A DNA stretch of 64,000 nt. It comes from Microbacteriaceae bacterium (GTDB lineage: Bacteria; Actinomycetota; Actinomycetes; Actinomycetales; Microbacteriaceae). Below are positions 21,653-32,120 of the stretch, piece by piece. Both the position numbers and the translations under genes were made by a program. Every line of letters starts with the position of its first letter. Position 1 is the stretch's first letter. A model generated the notes under the pieces. The model saw nothing but the letters and a program-made list of their open reading frames with translations. It did no database searches and was not told the DNA's origin. The stretch covers positions 1 through 64,000 of the forward strand of contig SCRE01000010.1 in assembly GCA_004297935.1 (NCBI GenBank), in the 5' to 3' direction.

Positions 21653-24639
21653 TGCGCCGCAGGCGCTTTCGTCGACGCGCCGGTCTTGGCGGCCGTCGTC
21701 TTCGCGGCGCTTGCCTGAGCCGTGCTGGAGCGTGCGGCCACGGTCCGTGTGGTCGTCGTCGCCTTCGCGGCGGTCGTCTTCGCGGCTGCAGGCTTCTTCG
21801 CGGCCGGTTTCTTCGCCGCGGCGGGTTCCTTCGCTGCCCGTTTCTTCGCTGCCGGCTTTCTCGCCGCCGGCTTCTTCGCAGGGCCCTTCGCGCGCTTGTC
21901 CGCGAGCAACTGCACGGCGCGGGCGAAATCGACCTCTTCAACGGTTTCGCCGCGAGGAATCGTCGCATTCGTCACACCATCGGTGACGTATGGCCCGAAT
22001 CGGCCGTCTTTCACGCGGATCGGCTTGCCGCTTTCCGGATCGGCCTCGAATTCTTTGAGCGCGCTGGCTGCGCGACGTGCCCCGTACTTCGGTTGTGCGA
22101 ACAGTTCGAGAGCGCCCTGCAGGTCGATGTCGAAGATCTGGTCCTCACTCGGGAGTGACCGTGTTTCAGCGCCCTTCTTCAGATAGGGGCCGTAGCGGCC
22201 GTTCTGCGCCTGGATCTCTTCGCCGGAATCCGGATCCGCCCCGACGGTGCGCGGCAGGTCGAGCAATTTGAGTGCGGTCTCGAGGTCGATCGAATCCAGA
22301 TCCATGCTCTTGAACAGGGACGCCGTGCGCGGCTTGACCGCCGGCGCCTTCTTCGTGGCAGCCTGCTTCCTGGGCTTCGCCGGAGCCTCGATGATCTCGC
22401 CGGTCTCGGCGTCGACCGTCTCGGCAACGAGGCCGGGCGCCGACCCGCCGGAAACCGCCCCGCCGGCAGCTGCAGCCGCGGTGCCCGCACGGCCGGCAGA
22501 ACCCGAATCCGCGCTTGGCGCATCCAGTTCCGTGACATACGGTCCGAACCGGCCGTCCTTCGCAAAGATGGTCTTGCCGTTCGCCGGGTTCACACCGATG
22601 ACGCGATCGGTGGCGACCGGCGCGTTGATGAGCTCGCGTGCCTTGTCCGCGGTGAGCTCATCCGGCGCGAGATCGGCCGGCACGTTCACGCGGCGCGGTG
22701 GAGCATCCGCAGCGGCATCGGGGTCGACGACCTCCAAGTATGGTCCGTACTTGCCGATGCGCAGAGTGATCTCTTCGTCGATGCGAACCGAGTTGATCTC
22801 TTTCGCGTCGATCTCACCGAGATTGTCGACGACGCCGCGCAGGCCCCGATGCGCATCGCTTCCGAAGTAGAAACCCTTCAGCCACGCGGCACCGGTTTCC
22901 GATCCGTCCGCGATGCGGTCGAGGTCGTCCTCGAGCTCGGCGGTGAAGTCGTAGTCGATCAGATCTCCGAAATAGTCCTCGAGCAGCCGAACCACGGAGA
23001 AGGCCACCCAGTTCGGCACGAGCGCCTGACCGCGCGGCGTCACATAACCGCGGTCGACGATCGTGGACAGGATCGCCGCATACGTCGACGGCCGGCCGAC
23101 GCCGAGTTCCTCGAGCGCCTTGACCAGACTCGCCTCGGTGTAGCGAGGCGGCGGGGTGGTCTCGTGCCCTTTTGCTTCGATGCTGGAGATGGCGAGGGTC
23201 TGGCCGACAGTCAACGGTGGCAGCTTCGCGTCGCCGGCCGTGGCATCCGCGTTGCGTTCTTCGTCCGTGCCCTCTTCGTAGGCCTGCAGGAATCCGCGGA
23301 ACGTGATGACCGTTCCGCTCGCCGTGAATTCGGCGAGCGTGCCGTCGAGCACACCGCCGACCACGGTCGCCTCTATTGCGACGGACGCCGTCTGGCCCTT
23401 GGCGTCTGCCATCTGCGAGGCGACGGTGCGCTTCCAGATCAGGTCATACAGCTTGAATTCGTTGCCGTGAAGAGCGCTCGAGACCTCGCTCGGCGTGCGG
23501 AACACCTCACCGGACGGCCGAATCGCCTCGTGCGCCTCTTGGGCATTCTTGCTCTTGCCGCTGTAGACACGAGGCTTGTCCGGCACGGTCTCCGGCCCAT
23601 ACAGTTTCGCCGCTTGGCTGCGTGCCGCGTGTGTCGCCTGCTTGGACAGCGCAGGCGAATCGGTGCGCATATAGGTGATGTAGCCGTTCTCATACAGCGA
23701 CTGCGCGACGCTCATCGTCTGCCGGGCGGAGAAACGCAGCTTGCGCGCGGCCTCTTGCTGCAGCGTCGACGTGGTGAACGGCGCCGCTGGACGCCGCGAG
23801 TACGGTTTCGAGTCGACCTTGCTCACCGCTACGCGAGTGCCGTCTTCGCGCAGTGCGACGGCGAGCGCGTTCGCTGCAGCCTGGTCCAGAGCCGTCGCGT
23901 CGCCCTTGAGTGTTCCGCGGTCGTCGAAGTCCCGACCGGATGCGACCCGGTCGCCATTCAGACGCGCCAGCCGCGATTCGAACGGTGCGGCGTTCCCGTC
24001 GGGAGCGAACCCGGCGAGCAGATCCCAATATCCAGCGGAGACGAACGCGAGCCGCTCACGCTCCCGGTCGACGACCAGCCGGGTCGCCGGAGACTGCACG
24101 CGTCCGGCCGACAGCCCGGGCCCGACCTTGCGCCACAGCACGGGCGACACCTCGTAGCCGTAGAGGCGGTCCAGCACGCGGCGCGTCTCCTGGGCATCGA
24201 CCAAGTCGGTGTCGATGTCTCGGGTGTTCTCACGGGCTTCTTGGATGGCTTCGCGCGTGATCTCGTGAAAGACCATGCGCTTGACCGGGACCCTCGGCTT
24301 GAGCACTTCGAGCAGGTGCCACGCGATGGCTTCGCCTTCGCGGTCCTCATCGGTTGCGAGCAGGAGTTCGTCGGCGTTCTTGAGTGCGCGCTTGAGTTCG
24401 GCGACCGTCTTCTTCTTCTGGTCGGACACGACGTAGTACGGCTTGAATCCGTTGTCGACGTCGACGCCGAACTTGCCGAGCCCCCCCTTCTTCTGCTCGG
24501 GAGGCAACGCCTTCGGCTCGATCAGATCTCGGATGTGCCCGACGGAGGCCATTACCGTGTACCCGTCCCCAAGGTACTGGGTGATCGATTTCACCTTCGT
24601 CGGCGACTCTACGATCACCAACTTCTTCGTGCCTGGCAC
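21649..24639 (-). CDS. topA: DNA topoisomerase I
   Basis: A 996-residue type IA topoisomerase that relaxes negative supercoils. The Toprim domain opens with KLVIVESPTKVKSI and carries the acidic DEDREGEAIAWH motif; the catalytic tyrosine lies in YITYMRTDS. Zinc fingers are replaced, as usual in actinobacteria, by repeated C-terminal domains marked by GPY motifs (KYGPYLEVVD, RFGPYVTELD, RYGPYLKKG, RFGPYVTDG). A ~90-residue Lys/Ala tail (AAKKPAAKKPAAAK) follows, and in mycobacteria such tails raise processivity. ATG 24639 gives the standard PGTKKLVIVES start. It heads the topA-tmk-holB transcription unit. Confidence 0.97.
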   Translation of the reverse strand: MPGTKKLVIVESPTKVKSITQYLGDGYTVMASVGHIRDLIEPKALPPEQKKGGLGKFGVDVDNGFKPYYVVSDQKKKTVAELKRALKNADELLLATDEDREGEAIAWHLLEVLKPRVPVKRMVFHEITREAIQEARENTRDIDTDLVDAQETRRVLDRLYGYEVSPVLWRKVGPGLSAGRVQSPATRLVVDRERERLAFVSAGYWDLLAGFAPDGNAAPFESRLARLNGDRVASGRDFDDRGTLKGDATALDQAAANALAVALREDGTRVAVSKVDSKPYSRRPAAPFTTSTLQQEAARKLRFSARQTMSVAQSLYENGYITYMRTDSPALSKQATHAARSQAAKLYGPETVPDKPRVYSGKSKNAQEAHEAIRPSGEVFRTPSEVSSALHGNEFKLYDLIWKRTVASQMADAKGQTASVAIEATVVGGVLDGTLAEFTASGTVITFRGFLQAYEEGTDEERNADATAGDAKLPPLTVGQTLAISSIEAKGHETTPPPRYTEASLVKALEELGVGRPSTYAAILSTIVDRGYVTPRGQALVPNWVAFSVVRLLEDYFGDLIDYDFTAELEDDLDRIADGSETGAAWLKGFYFGSDAHRGLRGVVDNLGEIDAKEINSVRIDEEITLRIGKYGPYLEVVDPDAAADAPPRRVNVPADLAPDELTADKARELINAPVATDRVIGVNPANGKTIFAKDGRFGPYVTELDAPSADSGSAGRAGTAAAAAGGAVSGGSAPGLVAETVDAETGEIIEAPAKPRKQAATKKAPAVKPRTASLFKSMDLDSIDLETALKLLDLPRTVGADPDSGEEIQAQNGRYGPYLKKGAETRSLPSEDQIFDIDLQGALELFAQPKYGARRAASALKEFEADPESGKPIRVKDGRFGPYVTDGVTNATIPRGETVEEVDFARAVQLLADKRAKGPAKKPAARKPAAKKRAAKEPAAAKKPAAKKPAAAKTTAAKATTTTRTVAARSSTAQASAAKTTAAKTGASTKAPAAQ

Positions 24640-24868
24640 CAGACTCCTCTTATTGTTCTCTGTCGATATTTCGGGTGGCCAGTCAAGGAGATCGTGCCCC
24701 GCCCCGCATCCAGGCCCCGAGCGTCGTATCCCATGACTGAGTCGATTGGGCGACGCCGCCCGTCAGGCACACGATACACATACAGACCGGTGGTCCGCAT
24801 AATTCGGGGCCGTCACCGGCGTCGTCGACGTGCTTGAAGTATTTCGGCTGACGAGGACAATGAGGTAC

Positions 24869-25114
24869 ATGGGTACTTCATCTTTCGGCACATACACGGC
24901 CAAGTTGACCGACGGCCCACTCGAGGGCAAGACGGTGACCACCGAGTTTCTCGACAGTGGCGACCCGCGCCCGCGCATCGAAATCCCAGCGGATTCGAAC
25001 GGCAAACGCTACCTGTATTCTCGCGCGGCCGGCGTCGAATTCGCATCGGACGACACGGGCGACCGTCGGCCCAGCGCCGTCGACTACCGCTACCTCGAGG
25101 CTGTCTTCGACTGA
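24869..25114 (+). CDS. small conserved-type protein of unknown function
   Basis: An 81-residue soluble protein (MGTSSFGTYTAKLTDGPLEG to YRYLEAVFD) with no recognised domain, signal peptide or membrane segment. It is rich in charged residues and probably all-beta. The codon use and the compact fit between the divergent topA and the convergent tad genes support it as real. ATG 24869 and ATG 24860 each follow a GAGG motif at short spacing, so the start is uncertain by three residues. I cannot assign a function. Confidence 0.55.
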   Translation: MGTSSFGTYTAKLTDGPLEGKTVTTEFLDSGDPRPRIEIPADSNGKRYLYSRAAGVEFASDDTGDRRPSAVDYRYLEAVFD

Positions 25115-25163
25115 GGGACGCTCCGATCGGTCCACTGTTGACGCTGCACGCCCGCGGGCGTTC

Positions 25164-25238
25164 GCTCTGTGTTGATTTGCTCTGTGTTGACGTGCTCTGT
25201 GTTGACGTGCTCTGCCTCGGTTCGCTCCGCCTTGACCC
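25164..25238. repeat. intergenic 15-bp minisatellite, five copies
   Basis: GCTCTGTGTTGATTT (25164) is followed by two copies of GCTCTGTGTTGACGT (25179, 25194) and two diverged units at 25209 and 25224. The array lies between two convergent genes, in the presumed terminator region of both. Confidence 0.92.
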
Positions 25239-25245
25239 CGCTCGG

Positions 25246-25800
25246 TCAACTGCCGGGCGGCCCGGCACGTGCCTCGATGGCGATCTCGAAGCCGAGGTAG
25301 TTGGTGCGGGCGGCGACGGTCGCAACCAGCCCGTCAAGCTCACAGCGAGCGAGTTCGGTGCCGTTCAACGCCGCGGCGCGGGCTGCGGCCACGCAGGGAA
25401 AGCCAGCAATCATGCCGGATGCGGTGTCTGCGGCCGCGAGCGCCGCAGCATCCGCTGCGCCGGCGACCTGCTGTTTCACCGCGAGCGCGACACCGACCGG
25501 CACCAGCATGCCGACAACGGCGAGCACGGCGGCGATGACCGCCACCGCGAGGATCGTGCCCGAGCCGCTCTCATGGTCGAATCTGCGCCCGGTATCGGAT
25601 GCGCGCACGAAGTCGGCTACGCACACCGTGTCGGATGCGCGCACCGTGCCGGATAGGCAGGCCCGGTCAGGCCTGCCCGCCTCGCCGGACCCGCGCACAG
25701 CCACGGCACGCCGTCCGGACGGGGGCGAAGGCCGACGTTCGCGGGCGGCACTCGACACAGGCTGAGTGAACCGTGGTGAGAGATCCGATGCTGGCATCAC
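25246..25800 (-). CDS. TadG-like Flp pilus/secretion-locus protein (Rv3654c type)
   Basis: Up to 184 residues. After an ~80-residue polar N-terminal stretch the protein shows the TadG-like signature GSGTILAVAVIAAVLAVVGM, a single membrane segment, then QQVAGAADAAALAAADTASG, the conserved post-membrane helix of Tad-locus minor proteins. ATG 25800 overlaps the tadE stop (TGATG). A start closer to the membrane segment is possible, since family members usually have a short N-terminus. It is the last gene of the tad operon; the role in pilus assembly is inferred from context. Confidence 0.75.
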   Translation of the reverse strand: MMPASDLSPRFTQPVSSAARERRPSPPSGRRAVAVRGSGEAGRPDRACLSGTVRASDTVCVADFVRASDTGRRFDHESGSGTILAVAVIAAVLAVVGMLVPVGVALAVKQQVAGAADAAALAAADTASGMIAGFPCVAAARAAALNGTELARCELDGLVATVAARTNYLGFEIAIEARAGPPGS

Positions 25801-26222
25801 AGACCGCCGGCAAGAGCGCAGCCGCGTGCCGTTATGGTGACACCGATCAGGGCGGCGGGCGGGAATGCAGCCGGCGCACTCAATCGCACGCAGATGAAGT
25901 CTCCTTCGCGGTCGGTGCCGAGGGCAACAGTGCCGACGGAGTGCCAGACTCGGGCGGTGGCCCGATCAAGGCCGTCGCCACGAGCGAGGGTGCGGGCGCC
26001 GTCCGCGGCGGCATCCGTCATGCGTACCTGTTGGCCGATCACGGTGACAACGGCAAGGCAGCAGGCGAGGATCAGCAGGATCGCCGGCATAAGCGCAGCG
26101 AACTCGGCGGTCACGCTCCCGCTTTCGGAACAACCCCGCTCACAGCGACGCCGCTCGCGGCGGCCCAGCTGGGCGCTACCTCGTTCAGGGCGACGCCATT
26201 CACAACGACACGGATAGCGCAC
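25797..26222 (-). CDS. TadE-like minor pilin
   Basis: A 141-residue protein with a TadE N-terminal membrane signature: GSVTAEFAALMPAILLILAC, followed by a hydrophobic run and the helix QQVRMTDAAADGARTLARGD. TadE proteins are pseudopilins processed by the prepilin peptidase and assembled with Flp. The glycine plus VTAEFA fits the cleavage and +5 glutamate pattern. GTG 26222 overlaps the upstream flp-like gene by 23 bp; the ~34-residue basic lead before GSVTAEF is longer than usual. Cysteines near the C-terminus (FICVRL, ARGCAL) are typical for the extracellular part. Confidence 0.75.
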   Translation of the reverse strand: MRYPCRCEWRRPERGSAQLGRRERRRCERGCSESGSVTAEFAALMPAILLILACCLAVVTVIGQQVRMTDAAADGARTLARGDGLDRATARVWHSVGTVALGTDREGDFICVRLSAPAAFPPAALIGVTITARGCALAGGL

Positions 26223-26406
26223 GGCGGATCAGATCCGTGAGGATTCCGCGGACTTCGTCCCCGCGGAGAATCACCACGAGCAGTCCCGCAAAGCCGACGG
26301 CGGCCATCGTGGCGACGGCGTATTCGGCTGTTGCTGCGCCGTCCTCCCGCCGCAGTGCAAGGGCCGTGCGCCGCAGTGCGCCCGCTAGCGCGACTCGTTT
26401 CTTCAT
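26200..26406 (-). CDS. DUF4244 Flp-type pilin
   Basis: A 68-residue protein: basic start MKKRVALAG, then EDGAATAEYAVATMAAVGFA and a hydrophobic segment through LLVVIL. The G-x-x-TAEYA pattern with a +5 glutamate before a membrane helix is that of class IVb (Flp) prepilins; the actinobacterial version is DUF4244 (Rv3656c type). It would form the pilus fibre after cleavage. ATG 26406 has GAGGGAAGCTC immediately upstream, a strong ribosome site, which rejects the longer upstream frame. It lies between the TadC-like and TadE-like genes. Confidence 0.85.
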   Translation of the reverse strand: MKKRVALAGALRRTALALRREDGAATAEYAVATMAAVGFAGLLVVILRGDEVRGILTDLIRRALSVSL

Positions 26407-26528
26407 GAGCTTCCCTCTGTTGTTGCGAATCCGCTTGATGCGGGTTCTGTGTCGGCGGCGCGAGCGACTCCAGCTTGCCCAGCGGCGGTGCGCGGTGGAT
26501 GCTCGCCCGCACGATCCGTGCACAATTG

Positions 26529-27497
26529 TCAGATCGAGGCCACTGTGGAGGAGATGATCGCCAGCAGCAGTGGCGCCACGCCAAGCAGCATGAACGCCGG
26601 GAGAACACACACGCCGAGCGGCAGCATCAGGTGCACGGCCAGGGTCGCGGCCGCCTGCTGACCCGCCGTACGAGCCTCGCGTCTGACCCGATCGGCTTCG
26701 CCGCGCAGAAGTTCCGCTACGGGCACACCGGCGCGGCTCGATAGGCCGACAACAGATTCGATCGTCCGTTCGTGCGCGTCACGGATGCCGTAACGCCTCG
26801 CGGCTTCGGCGACAAGGCCCCGCGCACGATCGATCGATCCGCCACCGGCCATGGCCATTGCGGTGAGGTCGACGGTCAGCCCAGGCGTGACATCTCTCGG
26901 CGTCGCGCGTCTGATCATCCGCCGATTCCACAGCGCCCCGAGGACCATCATCAGCACGCCGGCCGTCAGGCAGGCCAGCCCGGGCGCAGTCGTGAACAGC
27001 GTCTGCAGCGTATTGAAGCCGAGCCCCAGCCCGAACAAGACGCCGACGACCGGCAGCGCCGTCACCAGCTTGGCCGTGGCAGCCGGACCGGCCAACGCCA
27101 CCCGCAGGTCGCGTTGTGTCTGCCCGAGCGCTTGAAATGCGGACGCGAGCTGCCTCAAACATTGCGCCACCGGTGCCCCCGATTCGGTCGCCACGAACCA
27201 CACCGCAGCCAAGCCGCACCAGGCGGTGCGCACGGCGGGTTCCTCGCCGGCTGCGCTACGGGCGAGCGCCGCAGAGACGCTGTCGCCTTCTTCCGCTGCG
27301 CGAGCCGCGGCCGCAATGATGTGGGCGCCAGGCACCGCCGGCGCTCGGACGGCCTCCGTTTGCGCATCGGTTGCCGTGTCGGGTGCGAGATAGCGCCATG
27401 CTGCCGCGGGCGCGACCCCCGCGGCAACCAGCACGGCGAGGCGCGCGGTCACATCGCCGACGTCCTCAATCGGTGGTGCGTGTGTTCTGCGCATCAT
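26529..27497 (-). CDS. type II secretion F-domain membrane protein (single TadB/TadC-like)
   Basis: A 322-residue inner-membrane platform protein of the T2SSF type. An N-terminal helical domain (GDVTARLAVLVAAGVAP, PVAQCLRQLASAFQALG) is followed by two hydrophobic segments around GVLFGLGLGFNTLQ and ACLTAGVLMMVLG, a second soluble helical domain and a C-terminal segment (LPLGVCVLPAFMLLGV). Most Tad loci encode two such proteins, TadB and TadC; here one protein seems to cover both halves. Its start overlaps the tadA stop (ATGA). Confidence 0.85.
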   Translation of the reverse strand: MMRRTHAPPIEDVGDVTARLAVLVAAGVAPAAAWRYLAPDTATDAQTEAVRAPAVPGAHIIAAAARAAEEGDSVSAALARSAAGEEPAVRTAWCGLAAVWFVATESGAPVAQCLRQLASAFQALGQTQRDLRVALAGPAATAKLVTALPVVGVLFGLGLGFNTLQTLFTTAPGLACLTAGVLMMVLGALWNRRMIRRATPRDVTPGLTVDLTAMAMAGGGSIDRARGLVAEAARRYGIRDAHERTIESVVGLSSRAGVPVAELLRGEADRVRREARTAGQQAAATLAVHLMLPLGVCVLPAFMLLGVAPLLLAIISSTVASI

Positions 27498-28828
27498 TCG
27501 GTCTCCTCCTCACTCCGTGTGCGGACGGCCGTCTCGCCCTCCTCTGCGATGACGAGCTGACCACGGTCGTCCAGGCTGAAGCGGCCGAGTTGTGCCACCC
27601 GGCGCATCCCGACCGCACGTTCGAGGTGCACGACCAACCCGATCGCGCTGACGGTTTGCCGGGCGATCGCATCCCGGGTCATACCGGCGAGCGCGCCGAG
27701 TGCTTCGATCCGGGCCGGAACATCCGCCAGCGAATTGGCGTGCAGGGTGCCGGCGCCGCCATCGTGTCCGGTGTTGAGCGCAGCAAGCAGCTCGCGTACT
27801 TCTGCTCCGCGACACTCGCCGAGCACCAGCCGGTCAGGGCGCATCCGCAACGCCTCGCGCACGAGCCGTTCCAGCCCGATCGCACCGGCACCCTCGAGAT
27901 TCGGCTGTCGCGACTCCAGCGCGACCACGTGCGGATGACTGATCCGCAGTTCTGCGACATCCTCGATCGTGATGATCCGTTCGCCCACGGATGCCTCCCC
28001 CAGCAGCGCAGAAAGCAACGTCGTCTTGCCGCTGCCCGCCGCGCCCGTGATCAGAATGTTCTCGCGCCGCTGAATTGCCCGCAACAGCCGGTCGTGCACG
28101 AGTGCGGTCATGCTGCCGGCATCGGCCAGTTCCGTCAGTGCGAATCGGTTCTGCCTCGGGATGCGCACCGATAGCATGGTCCCTGTGGTCGAGACCGGCG
28201 GCAGCACCGCATGGACCCGGATGCCGTCGTGCAAGCGCACATCCACACACGGAGCAGCCTCATCGACATGCCGGCCGCCGAGCGAGATGAGCCGCACGGC
28301 CAGCTCCCGCAGCGAGCGCTCGTCGGCCTGCCACGAGCGCTGGTGCGATAGAGCTCGGCCGTCGTCGGTCCAGAGCCCGGCCGCGCCGTTGACGAACAGG
28401 TCGGTGACCTGCTCGTTCGCCAGATACGGCGCGAGCGGGCCGAACTCAAGCCAGCGAGACATCCGATCGTCTGCCGCGGAGTGCGATGCCGGCGCGCCTG
28501 CGGCCTGGGGTGAAACCGGGGGTGCAGCCGGGGCGACGACTTCGCCGACCGACCCGGTGGTGACCGGGCCGGCCGCGTCCGGGTCGACCCCGACCAGTGC
28601 AGTACCAGCCAGCGGCACGGAAGCCTGGTCCATCAGCTGCCGTGATGCGTCGGCGGTAGCCGTCACCGGCGCCTCAGCATGGTCAGCCCGGCGACCGGGC
28701 ATACGCTCGGCGCGCTCCTGATGCTCCAGCCCACCAGCCCACTCCCGCTCGGGAACGAACGGCGGTGGGTCGTCACGCGGTGCATTGCCCGGCGACCGGG
28801 TGCCGGCCGGATCAGAGAAGCTGGTCAC
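27494..28828 (-). CDS. tadA: TadA-type secretion ATPase
   Basis: A 444-residue CpaF/TadA ATPase that powers Flp pilus assembly. A variable ~120-residue Pro/Ala-rich N-terminus precedes LEFGPLAPYLANEQVTDLFV. Walker A is GAAGSGKTTLL, the Asp box is IITIEDVAELRI, Walker B is RLVLGECRGAEV, and the His-box segment is HDGGAGTLHANS. It is the first gene of a five-gene unit (tadA, F-domain protein, Flp, TadE, TadG). No TadZ/CpaE (Rv3660c-like ssd) gene is adjacent upstream, where one is usually found. The mature complex would sit on the inner membrane. Confidence 0.92.
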   Translation of the reverse strand: MTSFSDPAGTRSPGNAPRDDPPPFVPEREWAGGLEHQERAERMPGRRADHAEAPVTATADASRQLMDQASVPLAGTALVGVDPDAAGPVTTGSVGEVVAPAAPPVSPQAAGAPASHSAADDRMSRWLEFGPLAPYLANEQVTDLFVNGAAGLWTDDGRALSHQRSWQADERSLRELAVRLISLGGRHVDEAAPCVDVRLHDGIRVHAVLPPVSTTGTMLSVRIPRQNRFALTELADAGSMTALVHDRLLRAIQRRENILITGAAGSGKTTLLSALLGEASVGERIITIEDVAELRISHPHVVALESRQPNLEGAGAIGLERLVREALRMRPDRLVLGECRGAEVRELLAALNTGHDGGAGTLHANSLADVPARIEALGALAGMTRDAIARQTVSAIGLVVHLERAVGMRRVAQLGRFSLDDRGQLVIAEEGETAVRTRSEEETE

Positions 28829-29313
28829 ACGGCGAGACTAGGTCGCCGGCGGCCCTCGTTGAACGCGAGATTCGAGATCCGTGGACAACGCACCACGGGG
28901 CCAAGCTGTTGATGCCAAGACCACGTCCGCGGCTGCCACGCACGCCGCGTGTCACCGAAACAGCCGCGCCGCTTCTAAACAGAGCTTTTAAAGAGAGACA
29001 GAGCTTTTAAAGAGAGGGGGGCGACACCTATTGGGGGGAACAGGTGCCGCCTCAGCGACGTTGGATTGGGGGAATCACTCACGCCGCACGCCAGAATATT
29101 CATTCGGCCAAACGTCAGTGTACGCCTTTTGGGGGGTTTCGCAACCTTCGGGAGGTATTGACATCAGCGACGGCGCACGCTAGTCAAAACAGGTTCGGCA
29201 TTGCTTCGAGTGCGGTCAAAATGGTGGCACACTCACGCTATTCTCGATAACTGTCGCGCCCAACCCGAGCGACGAGCAAACGAGCAAACGGCGCCGCAAA
29301 GGAGCGAACACGA
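28829..29313. other. 485-bp divergent intergenic region between tadA and acs
   Basis: No gene is supported. The stretch is less GC-rich than its surroundings. It holds two perfect tandem copies of the 18-bp core CAGAGCTTTTAAAGAGAG (28980-28997 and 28999-29016), several G-runs (for example at 29032-29037 and 29131-29136), and TTGACA (29158-29163) with TAGTCA 17 bp downstream as a weak candidate promoter reading toward acs. Confidence 0.5.
28980..29017 (+). repeat. tandem 19-bp repeat in the acs/tadA intergenic region
   Basis: Two 19-bp units, 28980-28998 and 28999-29017, differ only at the last base. Each contains the near-palindrome GCTTTTAAAG, so the pair could be a regulator site in the divergent promoter region. 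Confidence 0.85.
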
Positions 29314-31263
<1,950 letters not shown>

Positions 31264-31288
31264 GGAGACGGGTCGCACGCGGCATCCG

Positions 31289-31798
31289 CTACTCGAAGGC
31301 GAGGACGATCTCGACTTCGACGGGCGAATCCAGCGGCAGGGCGGCAACGCCGACGGCGGCGCGGGCGTGACGTCCGGCCGGGCCGAAGATGTTACCGAGC
31401 ACCTCGGATGCCCCGTTGATCACCGTGGACTGACCCGTGAACCCCGCATCGGATGCCACGAAACCGTTGACCTTCACCACCTGCGTCACGCGGTCCAGCG
31501 ATCCGAGCACGCTGCGGGCGGCCGCGAGCGCGTTGAGGGCGCAGGTGCGGGCATAGTCCCGCGCATCGTCGAGTGGCACCAGGCCGTGGCCGTCACCGAC
31601 CTTGCCGGTGGCCGGCAGTGCGCCGGAGACGAAGGGCAACTGACCGGACGTGTACACCAGCGAGCCGCTGATCACCGCGGGGACATACGCGGCGACCGGG
31701 GCCGCGACGTCCGGGAGGACGATGCCCAACTCGGCAAGCCGGGCCTCGAAACCGCGCGGCTCAGAACTGTCAAAACCAGAACCATTGCTCTCGGCCAT
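31289..31798 (-). CDS. RidA/YjgF-family protein
   Basis: A 169-residue Rid-family protein. The family core is seen in YVPAVISGSLVYTSGQLP, the helix ARTCALNALAAARSVLGSLD, VVKVNGFVASDAGF and FGPAGRHARAAVGVAALPLDSPVEVEIV, including the arginine that in active members binds the 2-imino acid carboxylate. It probably removes reactive enamine/imine intermediates. ATG 31798 overlaps the stop of the upstream small gene (TGATG). The same neighbourhood (acs, RidA, DUF4177-like, PBP) recurs in related actinobacteria. Confidence 0.9.
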   Translation of the reverse strand: MAESNGSGFDSSEPRGFEARLAELGIVLPDVAAPVAAYVPAVISGSLVYTSGQLPFVSGALPATGKVGDGHGLVPLDDARDYARTCALNALAAARSVLGSLDRVTQVVKVNGFVASDAGFTGQSTVINGASEVLGNIFGPAGRHARAAVGVAALPLDSPVEVEIVLAFE

Positions 31799-31989
31799 CA
31801 CGCCGCTCCATCCTCTTCTGCCTCGATCGACTCATCAGCCTCGATCGGGCGCTTCAAATAGGCGACGAGGCCGCCTTCCGGTCCGGTGACCACCTGCACG
31901 AGTTCCCAGCCCTCGGATCCCCAATTGTTGAGGATCGCGGCGGTGTTGTGCACGATCAGCGGTGTCGTGAGATATTCCCAACGGCGCAT
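31798..31989 (-). CDS. DUF4177-like small protein
   Basis: A 63-residue protein with MRRWEYLTTPLIVHNTA, a helix (ILNNWGSEGWELVQV) and a C-terminal strand (GGLVAYLKRP), ending in an acidic tail. The pattern WEY...LNxxGxEGWELV is that of DUF4177 proteins, whose function is unknown. It overlaps ridA by one base and is co-translated with it. The tail ESIEAEEDG is low complexity. The divergent PBP gene starts 132 bp upstream. Confidence 0.8.
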   Translation of the reverse strand: MRRWEYLTTPLIVHNTAAILNNWGSEGWELVQVVTGPEGGLVAYLKRPIEADESIEAEEDGAA

Positions 31990-32120
31990 GTCGCTCCTTG
32001 TCGTTGTAGCCCTGTTCTCGCGCTTGGCTGCTGTCGATTGGCCGCTCTACCTGGGCATTACGACGCACGGATGCCCACCGCCGTGCGGATTAACAGCCTT
32101 TGTCCTTTACCCTAGTTCCT

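Noticed and set aside
25138-25656. Plus-strand frame with pentapeptide repeats (LCVDV)
   Set aside because: The repeat is the intergenic minisatellite read by chance, and the rest is antisense to tadG.
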